From: DAIQRJ01 sp963708795
Lineage (GTDB): Bacteria; Actinomycetota; Actinomycetes; Propionibacteriales; DAIQRJ01
Reading direction: 5' to 3'
Length of the DNA stretch: 64,000 nt
Assembly (NCBI GenBank): GCA_963708795.1
Contig: CAVPUH010000004.1
Location: forward strand, 248,001 to 312,000
The notes below the pieces were generated by a model that made no database searches, was not told the origin of the DNA, and saw only the letters and a list, made by a program, of their open reading frames with translations. Within the stretch, counting starts at the first letter, position 1. The number at the start of each line of letters is the position of its first letter. Below, piece by piece: positions 34,715-44,338 of the stretch. Position numbers and translations under genes: made by a program.

Positions 34715-36097
34715 ATGCATCTGGTAGCCATCGGCGGCAGCGACGCCGGCATCAGCGCCGCGTTGCGCGCCCGCGAGCTCGATCCCACCACCGAGGTCAC
34801 CGTGGTGGTCGCCGACGCCTACCCCAACTTCTCCATCTGCGGCATCCCGTACTACATCTCCGGCGAAGTCGGCCACTGGACCAACCTCGCCCACCGCACC
34901 CACGCCGACCTCGAGGCCACCGGGATGCGACTGCGGCTCGACACCACCGCCACCGACATCGACGTGGCGGGACAGCGTCTCGCCATCCGCGGGGCCGACG
35001 GGACCCGAAGCAGCATCGACTACGACGAGCTCGTCGTCGGCACCGGCGCGGTCCCCGTCCGACCACCCATCGACGGACTCGAGCGACCTCGGCGTCGACG
35101 ACGGCGTTCACCTGCTCCACTCCATGGGCGACACGTTCGCGCTCACCGCACACCCTCGACGAGCACCAACCCCGCACGGCACTCATCGTCGGCGCCGGCT
35201 ACGTCGGCCTCGAAATGGCCGAAGGACTCACCACCCGAGGAATCGCCGTCACCCAAGTCGAAACCCTCCCCGAGGTCCTCCCCACCGTCGATGTCGAACT
35301 CGGTCAGCTCGTCCACCACGAACTCGACCCGCCACGGCGTCGACGTCCACACCAACACCACCGTCACCCGCATCTCCCGCAATCACGACGGCGACAGCCG
35401 GCTCCACGTCGACGCCATCGGTCCCGACCAGACGGAGCTCGGCTGGGACATCGACCTCGTCCTGGTCGTCGTCGGCGTCCGACCCGACACCCAGCTCCTG
35501 GTCGCCGCCGGAGCTCGAACCGGGCCACGAGGAGCCGTGGTCGTCGACGACACCATGGCCACCGGCCTGCCCCATGTGTGGGCCGCCGGGGACTGCGCCG
35601 TCACCCACCACCGACTACTCGGCGTCACCTACCTCCCGCTCGGCACCACCGCACACAAACAAGGACGGGTGGCCGGCGAGAACGCCCTCGGGGGAAACGC
35701 CCACTACGCGGGCAGCCTCGGCACCCAAGTCGTCAAAGTCTTCGACCTGGTCGCCGCCCGCACCGGACTCCGCGATCACGAAGCCATCGGGGCCGGCTAC
35801 CACCCGATCACCACCCAGGCCTCACCCGACGACCACAAGGCCTACTACCCGGGCGCGCAGCCCATCGCCATCCGGGTCACCGGCGACGCGAACACCCACC
35901 GACTCCTCGGAGCCCAACTCATCGGCGCCCGAGGAACCGAAACCGCCAAACGCGTGGACATCTACGCGTCTGCTCTGTTTCACGGCATGACCGTCGAGGG
36001 CATCTCCGAACTCGACCTGTCCTACACGCCACCGCTCGGCTCACCCTGGGACGCCGTCCAGATGGCCACCCAGGCTTGGGCGTCCGGACAGCGATAG
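34715..36097 (+). CDS. FAD pyridine-nucleotide disulfide reductase (CoA-disulfide-reductase type), three frame breaks
   Basis: About 461 residues. The FAD motif HLVAIGGSDAGISAALRARE, active-site PNFSICGIPYYISGEVGHW (single Cys as in CoADR/NADH oxidase), LVVGTGAVPVRPPIDGL, NAD motif TALIVGAGYVGLEMAEGL and GLPHVWAAGDCAVTHHRLLG. The dimerisation domain ends DLSYTPPLGSPWDAVQ. Single bases are gained near 35080, 35140 and 35333. It sits in the ars operon, so it may supply thiol reduction or oxidise an arsenical; this is inference. The ATG has CGGAAGG upstream and lies in frame with arsC. Confidence 0.8.
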   Translation: MHLVAIGGSDAGISAALRARELDPTTEVTVVVADAYPNFSICGIPYYISGEVGHWTNLAHRTHADLEATGMRLRLDTTATDIDVAGQRLAIRGADGTRSSIDYDELVVGTGAVPVRPPIDGLERPRRRRRRSPAPLHGRHVRAHRTPSTSTNPARHSSSAPATSASKWPKDSPPEESPSPKSKPSPRSSPPSMSNSVSSSTTNSTRHGVDVHTNTTVTRISRNHDGDSRLHVDAIGPDQTELGWDIDLVLVVVGVRPDTQLLVAAGARTGPRGAVVVDDTMATGLPHVWAAGDCAVTHHRLLGVTYLPLGTTAHKQGRVAGENALGGNAHYAGSLGTQVVKVFDLVAARTGLRDHEAIGAGYHPITTQASPDDHKAYYPGAQPIAIRVTGDANTHRLLGAQLIGARGTETAKRVDIYASALFHGMTVEGISELDLSYTPPLGSPWDAVQMATQAWASGQR

Positions 36098-36152
36098 GCC
36101 GGTGCACGAGGTCATCAGGTCCGCTTCCCGCACGCGGAGCAGGGATTGCGAG

Positions 36153-36647
36153 TCAACGCCTCTTGCCACCGAGACCTGGCTTGGACGTGACCTGTCTCAT
36201 CCACTCCGTGATCTGACGTACGTCGATGTCGTCCACGGATTGAAGCTCCACTCCTCGTGTCGCCTTACCCATCCCTACAGGTGTGACCGGCGGGATCGGG
36301 TCGAGCGTGGTGCCATTGATGAACATGAGCTTGACGTCGCGGGCGAACGCGCCGCAACTGAAGCACCACCCATCGCCTACGCCGTAGTACGCCATACCCC
36401 ACTTCACGGAACGTTGGAGGCCAGGGAGCGTCTCGCCCGCCAGCGCATCGACTCTTTCAGCGATGCCGCGCTGCGGTTGCGGGAGGGCGGCGATATACGC
36501 GAAGACCGGCTTGTCACCGACCGCCGCTTTCGCGGGACTCGCTCTGCCGGTCATGGCTTCTGGCAATGTCGTAGCAGCGTGACCTGCCGCCGAAGGCTGT
36601 CCTGCGGTTGTACCGGGGATGCTCGTTCCGTCGGGGATGGAGCTCAT
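36153..36647 (-). CDS. DUF1801-domain protein
   Basis: 164 residues. A polar Ser/Thr/Ala-rich N-terminus of about 40 residues precedes the DUF1801 domain: VFAYIAALPQPQRGIAERVD, LPGLQRSVKWGMAYYGVGDG and WCFSCGAFARDVKLMFING. The WGMAYYG pattern is the YdhG/YyaR family signature. It is proposed for a small iron- or nickel-linked fold in other bacteria, but function is unproven. Convergent with the reductase. Confidence 0.8.
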   Translation of the reverse strand: MSSIPDGTSIPGTTAGQPSAAGHAATTLPEAMTGRASPAKAAVGDKPVFAYIAALPQPQRGIAERVDALAGETLPGLQRSVKWGMAYYGVGDGWCFSCGAFARDVKLMFINGTTLDPIPPVTPVGMGKATRGVELQSVDDIDVRQITEWMRQVTSKPGLGGKRR

Positions 36648-36815
36648 GACTACTCCCGTGTATGGGTGATGGGGCTTCCGAACGTGTAGACGAACGGAGC
36701 CACGCAAACTCATCGGCCTCGTCTTGTCAGCTCCTCGAGGCTGCTCGTGGCCGGCGCCGCGGCGGGACCGGATCAGACGTCTGGAGCGCGCTTACGATGC
36801 GGCCATGGGGTTCTC

Positions 36816-37385
36816 GTGACTACTGTCCGCCACGCCCGGTCGGCCGATGCGCCCACGATGGGACGCGTCATGGTGGCCTCGTGGCTGGCCGCGCACGGCG
36901 GCCAACTGCCGGAGTCCCTGTGGGAGAAGCGGCGGGTCGAGTGGACGCCGGACGTCTCGGCCCGGGCGTGGGAGCGGACACTGCGCGAGCGGGACTCGGC
37001 GGTGGAAGGCACGGCAGTGGTGCTCGTCGCGACCGGGGCGGGCGATCGCGGTGATGAGCTCTTCGGGCTGATCCTCGCCGAGCCAGCGGGGGACGAGCCG
37101 TCAGGGCGGGTCGCCGAGATCGCGGCCCTCTACGTCGACCCGAACCGGCACAGGCGTGGAATCGGACGTCGCCTGCTCACTGCGGCGGCCGGTGAGTTGC
37201 TGGACTGCGGATTCCGGTCGCTTCAGATCGGAGTGCTCGCCGCCAATCTGGCGGCGCGGGGCTTCTACGAGGCGATGGGGGGCACCCGGATCGGCGAGCG
37301 CGAGGTCGACGAGGAAGGAGAGTCGTTGCTCGAGGTCGTGTACGGCTGGCCGGACATCTCGACACTCGCGCCTCGAGGACACTGA
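36816..37385 (+). CDS. GNAT-family N-acetyltransferase
   Basis: 189 residues: VTTVRHARSADAPTMGRVMV then FGLILAEPAG, VAEIAALYVDPNRHRRGIGR RLLTAAAGEL (acetyl-CoA loop RxxGIGRRL) and LQIGVLAANLAARGFYEAMG. The fold is complete. The GTG at 36816 was chosen, since longer frames add a low-complexity Gly/Ala start. The substrate is unknown. Confidence 0.85.
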   Translation: MTTVRHARSADAPTMGRVMVASWLAAHGGQLPESLWEKRRVEWTPDVSARAWERTLRERDSAVEGTAVVLVATGAGDRGDELFGLILAEPAGDEPSGRVAEIAALYVDPNRHRRGIGRRLLTAAAGELLDCGFRSLQIGVLAANLAARGFYEAMGGTRIGEREVDEEGESLLEVVYGWPDISTLAPRGH

Positions 37386-37543
37386 CACCCATCGCTCCAC
37401 AAGGGGGCTGCCGGAAGACGTGCGCCCGAAGCGTCATCGACAGGTGAGCTTCGCATTGCGAGCCAGCCTTGCCATGCCCCTGGGTGCTTCTTTGGGTTTG
37501 AGGTGCACGGAGGCTCGCTCGCGTCGCGTGTGGCGTGTCTGGC

Positions 37544-38446
37544 TCAGGCGTCGGTGGTGTCGTGGTCGTCGATGACTTCGGCTTCGTGTTCGCGGGTGGC
37601 GGCCCAGGAAGCGAGCAGCTTGATCGCGTCGGCGGTCGGGGATGCTGGTTCGGCGGTGTAGATGAGGAGGTTCCAGCCGGGGTCGGCCATCAGGTCGGTG
37701 CCCTCGAACAGGAGTTCCAGGTCGCCGACGATGGAGTGGTGGAAGTGTTTGATCCCGGTGGCGTGGCGGCGGACGTCGTGGGCGCCCCATTTGGCCCGGA
37801 AGTCCTCACTGCGGGTGGAGAGTTCGCCGATCAGGTCCTGGAGGTGCTTGTCGTAGGGGTCACGGCCGGCTTCGGTGCGCAGGATGGCCACGATCTGGTC
37901 GGCGGCCAAATCCCAGTCGGGGTAGAAGCGCTCGGCCTGGGTCCGGTGCAGGAACGCGTGCCGGGCCAGGTTGAGTCGCCCGTTGGCGGCGGCGTAGGCG
38001 TCGATGTGGAGGGCGCGGCCGAGCAGGTTGGCCGCGATGACGTCCATGCGACCGTTGCGAACGAGTGCGGGTCCCCCGGTGATGGCGTCGAGGGCGTACT
38101 GCAGGCCGGGGCGCACCACGGGGTCGGCGGTCGTGCGACGGGTGCGCCGTTGGGGTGGTGAGCCTGCGGCGCGGGCGAGGTCGAACAGGTGGTCGCGTTC
38201 GGCGTCGTTGAGCTGCAGTGCGCCCGCGATGGCGTGGAGCACGGCGTCGGAGGCGCCACCGAGGTCTCCGCGTTCGAGCTTGGCGTAGTACTCGACGCTG
38301 ACCCCGGCCAGCAGGGCGACCTCGGTGCGACGCAGCCCTGGGACTCGTCGGTTGGCGCCGGCCGCAAGGTCGACTTGGTCGGGGTGCACCTTCGCCCGTC
38401 GCGTGGTGAGGAACTCACGCACGTCGTCTCGGTTGCTGGCAGCCAT
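37544..38446 (-). CDS. XRE-family regulator with MmyB-like ligand domain
   Basis: 300 residues. The helix-turn-helix is LRRTEVALLAGVSVEYYAKL then ERGDLGGASDAVLHAIAGAL. The C-terminal MmyB-like PAS domain has ALVRNGRMDVIAANLLGRAL, RLNLARHAFLHRTQAERFYP, and a late HFHHSIVGDLELLFEG. It is divergent from the aldo/keto reductase and MFS genes, the commonest arrangement of this family, and so is their probable repressor. Confidence 0.88.
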   Translation of the reverse strand: MAASNRDDVREFLTTRRAKVHPDQVDLAAGANRRVPGLRRTEVALLAGVSVEYYAKLERGDLGGASDAVLHAIAGALQLNDAERDHLFDLARAAGSPPQRRTRRTTADPVVRPGLQYALDAITGGPALVRNGRMDVIAANLLGRALHIDAYAAANGRLNLARHAFLHRTQAERFYPDWDLAADQIVAILRTEAGRDPYDKHLQDLIGELSTRSEDFRAKWGAHDVRRHATGIKHFHHSIVGDLELLFEGTDLMADPGWNLLIYTAEPASPTADAIKLLASWAATREHEAEVIDDHDTTDA

Positions 38447-38658
38447 GGCGACGACCCTACGAGCGACGCGCGCATGGTGGGGTCCTCTGCCGGTACACCC
38501 TTCAGCAGGGCACCCCATCCCGCGCCGAACTGAGCTTCCATAGGTTCTACGCAGGATGGCCGAAGGCACTGTCGGCGATCAGGGTCGCCCAGCGCGTCTT
38601 CGCCGCCTGACACCCAGTCCGGCCAACCGATCGTGTCGTTCCAACGAAGGAGATGACC

Positions 38659-39654
38659 ATGCGCACGCGCACCCTTGGTTCCAGCGGCCTGGAGGTTTCG
38701 GCCATCGGGCTGGGCTGTATGGGCATGACCGGCGGCTACAGCGGGCACCCCGATCGGCTGGAGATGATCGACCTGCTCCACGCCGCGGTCGAGGCGGGCG
38801 TGACCTTCTTCGACACGGCTGAGATCTATGGCCCGCACGCGAACGAGGAACTGGTCGGCGAAGCCCTGGCGCCGTTCCGTGACCAGGTGGTCATCGCCAC
38901 CAAGTTCGCCAACGAGATCGACCCGGTTCAGCGCCAGACGCGCGGCCGGATGCTGACCCCGGACGAGCTCCCCCGGGTGGTGGAAGGGTCGCTGCAACGC
39001 CTGGGAATCGACGTCATCGACCTCTACTACCAGCACCGGATCAACCCCGACGTGCCGATCGAGGAGTTCGCCGGGGCCGTCAAGGACCTGATCGAAGCGG
39101 GGAAGGTCAAGCACTACGGGATGTCCGAAGCCGCCGCGGCCACGATCCGCCGCGCTCACGCGGTCCAGCCCGTGACCGCGATCCAGAGCGAGTACTCACT
39201 GTGGTGGCGGCGACCCGAGGAGGACGTCCTGACCACCTGTGCGGAATTGGGCATCGGGTTCGTCCCGTTCAGCCCACTCGGGAAGGGTTTCCTGACCGGC
39301 ACGATCGACACCTCGACTGCCTTCGATCCGGAGAACGACATCCGCACCAGCATCCCCAGGTTCACCCCGGACGCGTTGGCCCACAACGCCGCCATGGTCG
39401 AACTGGTCAAAGACGTCGCCGCCGACAAGGGCGCGACCCCAGGTCAGGTCGCGCTGGCCTGGCTCCTCGCCCAGAAGCCGTGGATCGTCCCCATCCCCGG
39501 CACCACCAAACGCCACCGGCTCGAGGAGAACATCGCCGCGGACGACCTGACCCTCACCGACGAGGAGCTGACGCGGCTGACCAAGGCATCGTCGGAGATC
39601 GACATCCAAGGTGGCCGCTACCCCGCCTTCCTGGAAGCCCAAACCAACCTGTGA
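38659..39654 (+). CDS. Aldo/keto reductase
   Basis: 331 residues, a TIM barrel of AKR13-type: LEVSAIGLGCMGMTGGYSG, FFDTAEIYGPHANEELVGEA (Asp, Tyr), VIATKFANEIDP (Lys), LYYQHRINPDVPIEEFAGAV (His) and a C-terminal NADP site IVPIPGTTKRHRLEEN. The ATG at 38659 is preferred because GAAGGAG abuts the earlier ATG at 38653. Its stop overlaps the MFS start (GTGA), so both are coupled and are probably induced together when MmyB releases. Confidence 0.88.
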   Translation: MRTRTLGSSGLEVSAIGLGCMGMTGGYSGHPDRLEMIDLLHAAVEAGVTFFDTAEIYGPHANEELVGEALAPFRDQVVIATKFANEIDPVQRQTRGRMLTPDELPRVVEGSLQRLGIDVIDLYYQHRINPDVPIEEFAGAVKDLIEAGKVKHYGMSEAAAATIRRAHAVQPVTAIQSEYSLWWRRPEEDVLTTCAELGIGFVPFSPLGKGFLTGTIDTSTAFDPENDIRTSIPRFTPDALAHNAAMVELVKDVAADKGATPGQVALAWLLAQKPWIVPIPGTTKRHRLEENIAADDLTLTDEELTRLTKASSEIDIQGGRYPAFLEAQTNL

Positions 39655-41106
39655 CCACATCGTCAACTCAGTCGACCCCAGGAGCACCCACGCCAGCCGG
39701 CGATGGCCAGTCGGCGGATGAGACCGTGGCCGCTCGACTGACCGCACCGATGGTCCCGAATGCGCCCCACGCACGGATCGTGCTGGCCGTCGCGTCGATG
39801 GGGTTCTTCCTGATCACCCTCGACATCTCGATCGTCAACGTGGCGTTGAGCAGGATCCGGACCGAGCTGGGTGGCGGAACCGTCGGCCAGCAGTGGGTGA
39901 TCGACGGCTACACCCTGCTGTTCGCATCGCTGCTGTTGTTCGCCGGGAACCTCTCCGACCGGATCGGGGCCAAACGCGCACTCGCCCTGGGCATCACGAT
40001 CTTCGGCCTGACCTCGGCAGCCTGCGCGACTGCACCCAGCACCGGACTGCTGATCGCCGCCCGCGCAGCACAGGGCGCTGGAGCCGCGGTCATGCTGCCC
40101 GCGTCGATGGCCCTGATCCGCGAAGCCTTCCCCGACCCCAGCCGGAGGGCCCGGGCACTGGGTGTGTGGGCCGTCGGCGGCGCAGTGGCCGGACTGATCG
40201 GACAACCTCTCGGCGGCCTGCTCACCACCTTCGACTGGCGTTGGGTCTTCACCATCAACCTGCCCGTCTGCGCCGGCATGCTCGCCTTCCTCGCCGTCGT
40301 CGCCACATCCCCCACCCGACCTGCCAGCTTCGACTGGGCGGGACAGATCCTCGCCATCACCGGCCTGTCCACCCTCGTATTCGGCCTCATCGAAGGCGGG
40401 CACGCAGGATTCGGAACCACCACGGTCGTGATCGCTCTCACCACCGCCGTCTGTGCCCTGGTGGCATTCGTGATCGGTGCAGGCCCGAGTAGCGCATCCG
40501 ATGATGCCGCTCGGCCTCTTCCATGCACACGGGTTCCGACTCGCACTGCCGGTGGGCTTCGCGTTCATGGTCGGCAACTACGGCAACGTGTTCGTGGTCA
40601 GCCTCTACCTCCAGCAACACCTTGGTCTGTCACCGCTGCACGCGGGGCTGGTGTTCCTGCCCTCCGCGTTGTTCGCCATCGCCGGCAACCTCGCCAGTGG
40701 ACCCGTCACCAACCGTTTCGGCGCACGCGTCCCCGTCGTCGGTGGCCTGCTGCTGATGGTGGCCGGTTTGATCGGTCTCGTGATCACCGCACCGTACGGC
40801 GAGCCCCTCGTGACCGCGCTGTGTGTCATCCCGATCGGGGCCGGTGGCTCGATAGCCATGCCATCAGTCACCGGCGTCGTGCTCGAAGGTGTGACGGCTG
40901 ACCTGGCCGGGACCGCCAGCGCCGTCTTCAACACGTTCCGCCAAGTGGGCGGGGCCGTGGCCATCGCCGTGTTCGGGGCGCTCATCGCCGACCCCGTCCA
41001 CTTCGAACAAGGGCTACGCATCAGCCTGATCAGCGCCGCGATCCTCCTCCTCCTCGCCGCCCTCAACAGCCTCCGCATGCGCCCCCGCTCCCACGATCCG
41101 GCATGA
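39651..41106 (+). CDS. MFS multidrug-type efflux transporter (DHA2), frameshifted
   Basis: About 485 residues. The family signature is MGFFLITLDISIVNVALSRI then GQQWVIDGYTLLFASLLLFA, NLSDRIGAKRALALGITIFG. After a one-base gain near 40465 the frame reads VAHPMMPLGLFHAHGFRLAL and continues to the last helix. The 14-helix DHA2 plan is likely. The GTG start overlaps the reductase stop. It probably exports a drug or metabolite handled by the neighbouring reductase. Confidence 0.84.
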
Positions 41107-41579
41107 CCGCAATCCACGGGGTAACAGATTCTGTGGCGTCTGCTCGTGTGTTGACGCTCGCGGCGGTCTGAGAGCCAGGCTGTACGCATACAGGCACGAG
41201 GCTTGAGGAAGCAGTCGCTAGGCCACCTGGTCGATCTCGTCCACCTCGCCATCGACCGCCGATATCCCGGCCTCGTGCACGTCGTGCTGAGCACGCACTC
41301 GGACGGCGGGCTCACCGAGACGGACGTCGCCTCGGCGTTGTCGGACGGAGGGTGCGGGGCAGGCCCAGACGCCAACAGTGAACGCATGGTCGAGCGAAAG
41401 GCCCGTACGGAGTGCTGTTGGTGGCGATCCGGGCTGTGATGACGGCGGTGCCGATGCGGCTGCCGATCGTGCGCGTCACGGAGTGTTTGCGCTGATCGGG
41501 AGAACAAGGTTGGCCGTCGACGCCACTGCTCGCTGACGGATACCGTGTCGATGGACTGGCCCGCAGCGGAAGGATCGAC
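41107..41579. other. 473-nt gap before the corA gene
   Basis: One short frame (41203-41439) reads GHLVDLVHLAIDRRYPGLVH, not recognised. The CorA start has GGAAGGA just upstream. A possible -35 TTGACG lies near 41151, but no matching -10 was found. Confidence 0.4.
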
Positions 41580-42731
41580 ATGGACGATGCCGAGCGGCGC
41601 GCACCGGCCGAACGCTCGATCACCGAGCCGGCGGGCCAGGGTTGGCTCGTCGACAGCACAGGAAGAGCCTCGCGAGCCACCGTGGACGATCTCGCCGTAC
41701 GGATTCGCTCCGGGATGTTCTTCTGGCTGGATCTCGAAGGTCCCAGCCAAGCCGATCTCGCAGGCGTGAGTCGGGCCCTGGGATCGGGCTCTGAAGCAGA
41801 CCTTGTGGCCTATCCTGCGCGCCGAGCGTCATTTGCGGCTACCGGTTCGCTGATCCAGGCGACCCTCCCGTGGACCGCGATCACCGGAACTGCCGCGTCC
41901 TTTGACCCTTCGTACGTCAGCCTTGCATTGACCGGATCATTCCTGGTGACCATCCACGAGACACCGTGCGCGCCACTTCAGGACATCCGAGACCAGTATC
42001 AGGGCACGCAGAAATCAGACATGACCGACGGACCGGGACTGCTCTTCCTGCTCGTCGACGTCCTCATCAGCAGCTACAAGCCGCCATTGCTGGCCATCGA
42101 CGAACGCCTGGGCAGGATCCAGTTGGACCTGCTGGCGGGCGCCGGGCCGAAGATCCACGACGAACTCATCGACATTCTCGGTGTCCTCACCAACGGTATC
42201 CAGGAGCTCGGCTGGTACGCCGACGACCTCGACAACGTCGCGGAGATCCCCGACTCCCTGCCAGCCCTCGGATCGGATGCACACCTGCGGTTCGACCGAC
42301 ACCGACGCCGAGTATCCCGAATGAGCGACAACGCGAGGGAACAGCGCGTGGAGACCAACCAGGCGCTCGACCATTACGCATCGGTGGTCGCCGGCCGCCA
42401 GGCACAAGTCATCAACACGCTGACCATCGTGGCAACGGTCTTCCTCCCGCTGTCCTTCCTCACTGGTTACTTCGGTATGAATTTCGCGGTCCTCACCAAT
42501 CGCCTCGAGGCCACCCGCTGGCAGTTCCTTGCGTTCGCCATACTCTTGCCGCTGGCTTGTCTCGGCCTATCCCTGTTGCTGATCCGCGGCCTTCAGCGCC
42601 GATTCGGAGTCAGCGGCGTCCAGCACGGTCGAGGACAAGACAGTCGCTCGCAGGACGTTCACAAGGCCTCAGCGACCATCGAATCGCTCCCCCAAAATGC
42701 TGCGGATGGTCGCAAGCTGCCCGCCAACTAG
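41580..42731 (+). CDS. corA: CorA-family magnesium/cobalt transporter
   Basis: 383 residues. An N-terminal cytoplasmic domain, long alpha-helices and two C-terminal helices with the GMN signature in TGYFGMNFAVLTN. The first helix is IVATVFLPLSFLTGYFGMNF, the second FLAFAILLPLACLGLSLLLI. A basic tail of ~60 residues (VHKASATIESLP) is longer than usual. It forms a pentameric Mg channel. No ligand-specific neighbour. Confidence 0.88.
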   Translation: MDDAERRAPAERSITEPAGQGWLVDSTGRASRATVDDLAVRIRSGMFFWLDLEGPSQADLAGVSRALGSGSEADLVAYPARRASFAATGSLIQATLPWTAITGTAASFDPSYVSLALTGSFLVTIHETPCAPLQDIRDQYQGTQKSDMTDGPGLLFLLVDVLISSYKPPLLAIDERLGRIQLDLLAGAGPKIHDELIDILGVLTNGIQELGWYADDLDNVAEIPDSLPALGSDAHLRFDRHRRRVSRMSDNAREQRVETNQALDHYASVVAGRQAQVINTLTIVATVFLPLSFLTGYFGMNFAVLTNRLEATRWQFLAFAILLPLACLGLSLLLIRGLQRRFGVSGVQHGRGQDSRSQDVHKASATIESLPQNAADGRKLPAN

Positions 42732-43165
42732 CTGGCCTCGATGGAACAGCCGTTCTGCGGCCTGATGTGAAGCGGCTGGCTTCACGACGCCCACTGAACG
42801 TTGGTGTCGGTGGGGTAGCGGCCGTCGAGGTCATTCATGGAAGACCGGGTCGGCGTCGGCACCCGTGAGACCGGCGTCGATATCGAGGATCGCAGTCAGG
42901 CGAGTGCCGCTCGGCGACAGGATGCTCTAGACATGGCCCGGCCCCGCGGCGTCGTGTAGGTCGCACCGCGGGGCCAGGCGTCAGGCGCACCCCCGCCGGA
43001 GTTCCGCCTGCATCGCGAACGTAGTCCGTGGAATCCTTTGCATCGCCGCCGACCAAGTCGCCCGTTTGGGCGCCACGGGTTCGCACCTGCTCGGATCAGC
43101 AGGGCACGCCGGCCGACCGCGGGTGAGCCGGAAAGCCGGAGGCGTTCATGAGTCAAGCGTTCTAC
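42732..43165. other. 434-nt gap after corA
   Basis: No gene is convincing; the frames are Arg/Pro-rich. The 5'-most part should hold the corA terminator, but I saw no strong hairpin. It ends at the start of the convergent GNAT-like gene's stop codon. Confidence 0.4.
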
Positions 43166-44143
43166 TCACACGCGAAGCTGTGCGACCTGATGTTCGCGGT
43201 GTCGTGGTGTGGTGAGTGGGATGCCGTACCAGCCGCCGATGTCGATGCGCCCGGCCTGGAGGGCGGATCGGAGCGCGCTGTGGTTGTCGTGGTGGATCGT
43301 GCCTATCAGGACGCCTTCGGCCGGGGGTAGGGCTTGGGCCAGGAGTGGGCTCAAGTGTTGACCGAGTGAGTGCCCGCGGGCGGTCGGTGTGAGGACGAGT
43401 TCCTGGATCGTGTAGCCGGGAAGTCCGAGCCGGCCACCGGGTCGGGCCGCGACGTAGCCCGACCAGGTGCCCTTGATTCGTACGTCGAACAGCATGCCGC
43501 GTTGCCGTGCCTCGTCGAGCGCGATACGGGTTTCGATGACGGCCTGGCGGGGATGGTCGGCGTGGGTGGCGTCGACGGCTTGGTAGGCGGCTACAGCGTC
43601 GTCGTAGTGGCGCAGGTCGGCGGTCGGGTGTGCAGCGAGGCCGTCGGGCAAGATGCGTGCACGGAGTTCGTCGAGTGCGGCGGCGAGGAACCGCTTGTCA
43701 GGTGTGGTGCCGCAGAACGTGCCGGCGGGTCGGGCATCCCAGACTCGCACGTAATGCGGCGACAGGGTGCCGTAGCTGTCGATCGCGGCGTCGGCGAGTG
43801 CGGTCAGGTCACGTGCGGATGCCGGCGCTCGGCTCAGGATTGACGCGTCGACGAAGGGTCGTTCGGGGTCGCCGCCCTCGTACCGCATGCTCAGCATCGC
43901 CTGAAGATCTGTCGCGGACTCGACCCAGCGGTTGAGCATGACCGTCGCGGGCTCATCTGGTGCAAACCGGTCCCGACGCCACGTCGCCAGTTCGAGGTCG
44001 GTGACCATGGCGATGTCGTCCTTGATGGGCTCGGCCAGTGCGGCAAGTCGCGCATCCCGATCGGCCCAGCGCGTGGTTGCCGGGTGCTGTTGCGCCAGCA
44101 TCCAATCGGCCAACAGGTAGGCATCGCCACGTCCATCGCTCAC
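43166..44143 (-). CDS. Hypothetical protein with C-terminal GNAT-like domain
   Basis: 325 residues from the GTG at 44143. The first part (DAYLLADWMLAQQHPATTRW, DIAMVTDLELATWRRDRF) is unfamiliar. The C-terminal third resembles an acetyltransferase: GYTIQELVLTPTARGHSLGQ, GVLIGTIHHDNHSALRSALQ and GWYGIPLTTPRH. The start lacks a clear ribosome binding site, and an upstream in-frame ATG at 44305 exists. Substrate unknown; family assignment moderate. Confidence 0.6.
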   Translation of the reverse strand: MSDGRGDAYLLADWMLAQQHPATTRWADRDARLAALAEPIKDDIAMVTDLELATWRRDRFAPDEPATVMLNRWVESATDLQAMLSMRYEGGDPERPFVDASILSRAPASARDLTALADAAIDSYGTLSPHYVRVWDARPAGTFCGTTPDKRFLAAALDELRARILPDGLAAHPTADLRHYDDAVAAYQAVDATHADHPRQAVIETRIALDEARQRGMLFDVRIKGTWSGYVAARPGGRLGLPGYTIQELVLTPTARGHSLGQHLSPLLAQALPPAEGVLIGTIHHDNHSALRSALQAGRIDIGGWYGIPLTTPRHREHQVAQLRV

Positions 44144-44293
44144 GTGGTCACAGTATTTGCATCCCTTCGAGTCCGATGCGAGCGTGGCGCGGAACCACGA
44201 GTGAAGTCGTCGCGGTTCGGGATGGGCTGGGTCAGGGTCGACTTTGACGAGATCGTGTCCGGCACCGAGCGAACGGTGTGCACCAACGAGGTT

Positions 44294-44324
44294 CGCCCCG
44301 CTCACCGTGTTGGTGAGCGGGGCG
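44294..44324. terminator. 13-bp hairpin terminator behind stress cluster B
   Basis: CGCCCCGCTCACC (44294-44306), loop GTGTT, GGTGAGCGGGGCG (44312-44324), perfect arms. The same core as the terminator at 26778-26815, likewise placed directly 3' of a DUF3618 gene, shows the terminator was copied with the cluster. Confidence 0.82.
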
Positions 44325-44338
44325 ATCCGTGGTTCGGG

